Below are positions 5,197 to 6,753 of a DNA stretch of 6,753 bases, one piece after another; position 1 is the first letter of the stretch, and each line of letters starts with the position of its first letter. Made by a program: the position numbers and the translations under genes. Below the pieces are notes generated by a model. It saw only the letters and a program-made list of their open reading frames with translations, did not search any database and was not told the origin of the DNA. Source of the stretch: Paracraurococcus sp049315625 (GTDB taxonomy: Bacteria > Pseudomonadota > Alphaproteobacteria > Acetobacterales > Acetobacteraceae); the NCBI GenBank assembly GCA_049315625.1, contig JBMOJU010000287.1, positions 1 to 6,753 on the forward strand. The letters are read 5' to 3'.

Positions 5197-5397
5197 ATGC
5201 TGGATGATCGTGAATCCCTGCTGCGCCGCCTGCATGAAATGAGGAGCGAGCATCGCGACCTCGACACCGTCATCGCCCGGCTGTCGGACAGCCTGACCGA
5301 CCAGTTGCAGGTCCAGCGGCTGAAAAAGCGCAAGCTGAAGCTGAAGGACGAGATCACCTGGCTGGAAAGCCGGCTGCTGCCCGACATCATCGCCTGA
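5197..5397 (+). CDS. YdcH family (DUF465) micro-protein upstream of purE
   Basis: A 66-residue coiled-coil protein starts MLDDRESLLRRLHEMRSEHRDLD, with the core LQVQRLKKRKLKLKDEITWLE and a tail ESRLLPDIIA. The spacing of the N-terminal helix, turn and R/K-L-K-K-x-K-L-K-L-K-D-E-I core is that of YdcH/DUF465. The function is unknown. I chose ATG at 5197 because the family begins near here; the open frame extends upstream to 5065, but that part is low-complexity and overlaps the divergent gene's leader. The Shine-Dalgarno is weak, so the start is moderately sure. The stop is 16 bp from purE, so the two are probably co-transcribed. Confidence 0.85.
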   Translation: MLDDRESLLRRLHEMRSEHRDLDTVIARLSDSLTDQLQVQRLKKRKLKLKDEITWLESRLLPDIIA

Positions 5398-5413
5398 GCC
5401 CGAGCCATATCGC

Positions 5414-5916
5414 ATGACCGCCGAGACCCCGGCGCCGCTGGTCGGCGTCATCATGGGCAGCCGCTCCGACTGGGAGACGATGCGCCATGCCGCCGAGACC
5501 CTGGAACGGCTCGGCGTACCGTTCGAGACCCGGGTGGTCTCCGCCCACCGCACGCCCGGCCGGCTGGTCGAATACGCCGAGGGCGCGCGCGGCCGGGGCC
5601 TCAAGGTCATCATCGCCGGCGCCGGCGGGGCCGCCCACCTGCCGGGCATGGCCGCGGCGATGACGCCGCTGCCGGTGCTCGGCGTGCCGGTGGAAAGCCA
5701 CGCGCTGAAGGGCATGGACAGCCTGCTGTCGATCGCCCAGATGCCGGGCGGCATCCCGGTCGGCACCCTGGCGATCGGCCGGGCCGGGGCGATCAACGCC
5801 GCGCTGCTGGCGGCGGCCATCCTGGCGCTGTCCGACCCCGCCCTGGCGGTGCGGCTGGATGCCTGGCGGGCGGCGCAGACCGCCTCGGTGCCCGAGGCGC
5901 CGGTCGAGCCGACGGC

Positions 5917-5920
<4 letters not shown>
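5414..5920 (+). CDS. purE: N5-carboxyaminoimidazole ribonucleotide mutase (class I PurE)
   Basis: PurE converts N5-CAIR to CAIR in de novo purine synthesis in the cytoplasm, working directly after PurK. The 168-residue product has the full class I set: GSRSDW (15-20), SAHRTP with the catalytic His45, AGAGGAAHLPGM (68-79), LGVPVES (89-95), QMPGGIPVGT (109-118) and AINAALLAA. It should form the usual octamer. The C-terminal tail after about residue 150 is Ala/Pro-rich and variable. The presence of purK shows this is the bacterial mutase route rather than direct AIR carboxylation. The start ATG has no strong Shine-Dalgarno and lies 16 bp after the YdcH-family stop. The 3' end overlaps purK by 4 nt (GTGA), indicating coupled translation. 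Confidence 0.97.

Positions 5921-6753
<833 letters not shown>

Overview
The window is very GC-rich, with G/C at most third codon positions. It carries several gene families typical of Alphaproteobacteria: a DUF1013/TrcR cell-cycle regulator, a DUF1192 micro-protein, two YdcH/DUF465 coiled-coil micro-proteins next to purEK, and a zinc-free L31 protein. The best guess is a Rhodospirillales chromosome, probably Acetobacteraceae (Roseomonas-like). That taxonomic call is inferred from gene content and composition. I see no phage, transposase, CRISPR, tRNA or rRNA. This is mostly ordinary core chromosome, with one well-supported regulatory RNA and one odd intergenic stretch.

Layout. 50-2245 (-) is a seven-helix membrane sensor histidine kinase with two PAS domains; its response regulator is not in the window. 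A 276-bp divergent spacer leads to rpmE (2522-2749, +), which ends in an 11-bp GC hairpin. The loop of that hairpin contains CTTGAA, a heat-shock sigma factor -35 hexamer, upstream of a class A small heat-shock protein gene (2952-3428, +). The Shine-Dalgarno of that gene lies inside a hairpin matching the core of a ROSE RNA thermometer. A GNRA-loop terminator closes the gene.

3483-3857 is a gene-poor spacer with locally lower GC, several inverted repeats and a run of eight C. A divergent pair follows: DUF1192 (3858-4049, -) and trcR (4166-4738, +), with a good sigma70-type promoter for trcR between them. After a double-hairpin terminator comes a second divergent pair made of two YdcH-family micro-proteins (4883-5053, -; 5197-5397, +). 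The plus-strand one leads into purE (5414-5920) and purK (5917 to the window end, incomplete). purE and purK overlap by 4 nt.

Functional links. PurK and PurE catalyse successive steps of de novo purine synthesis (AIR to N5-CAIR to CAIR) and form an evident operon. The Hsp20 block is a self-contained heat-inducible unit with sigma32-like promoter, thermometer, chaperone and terminator. The remaining genes are independent core functions.
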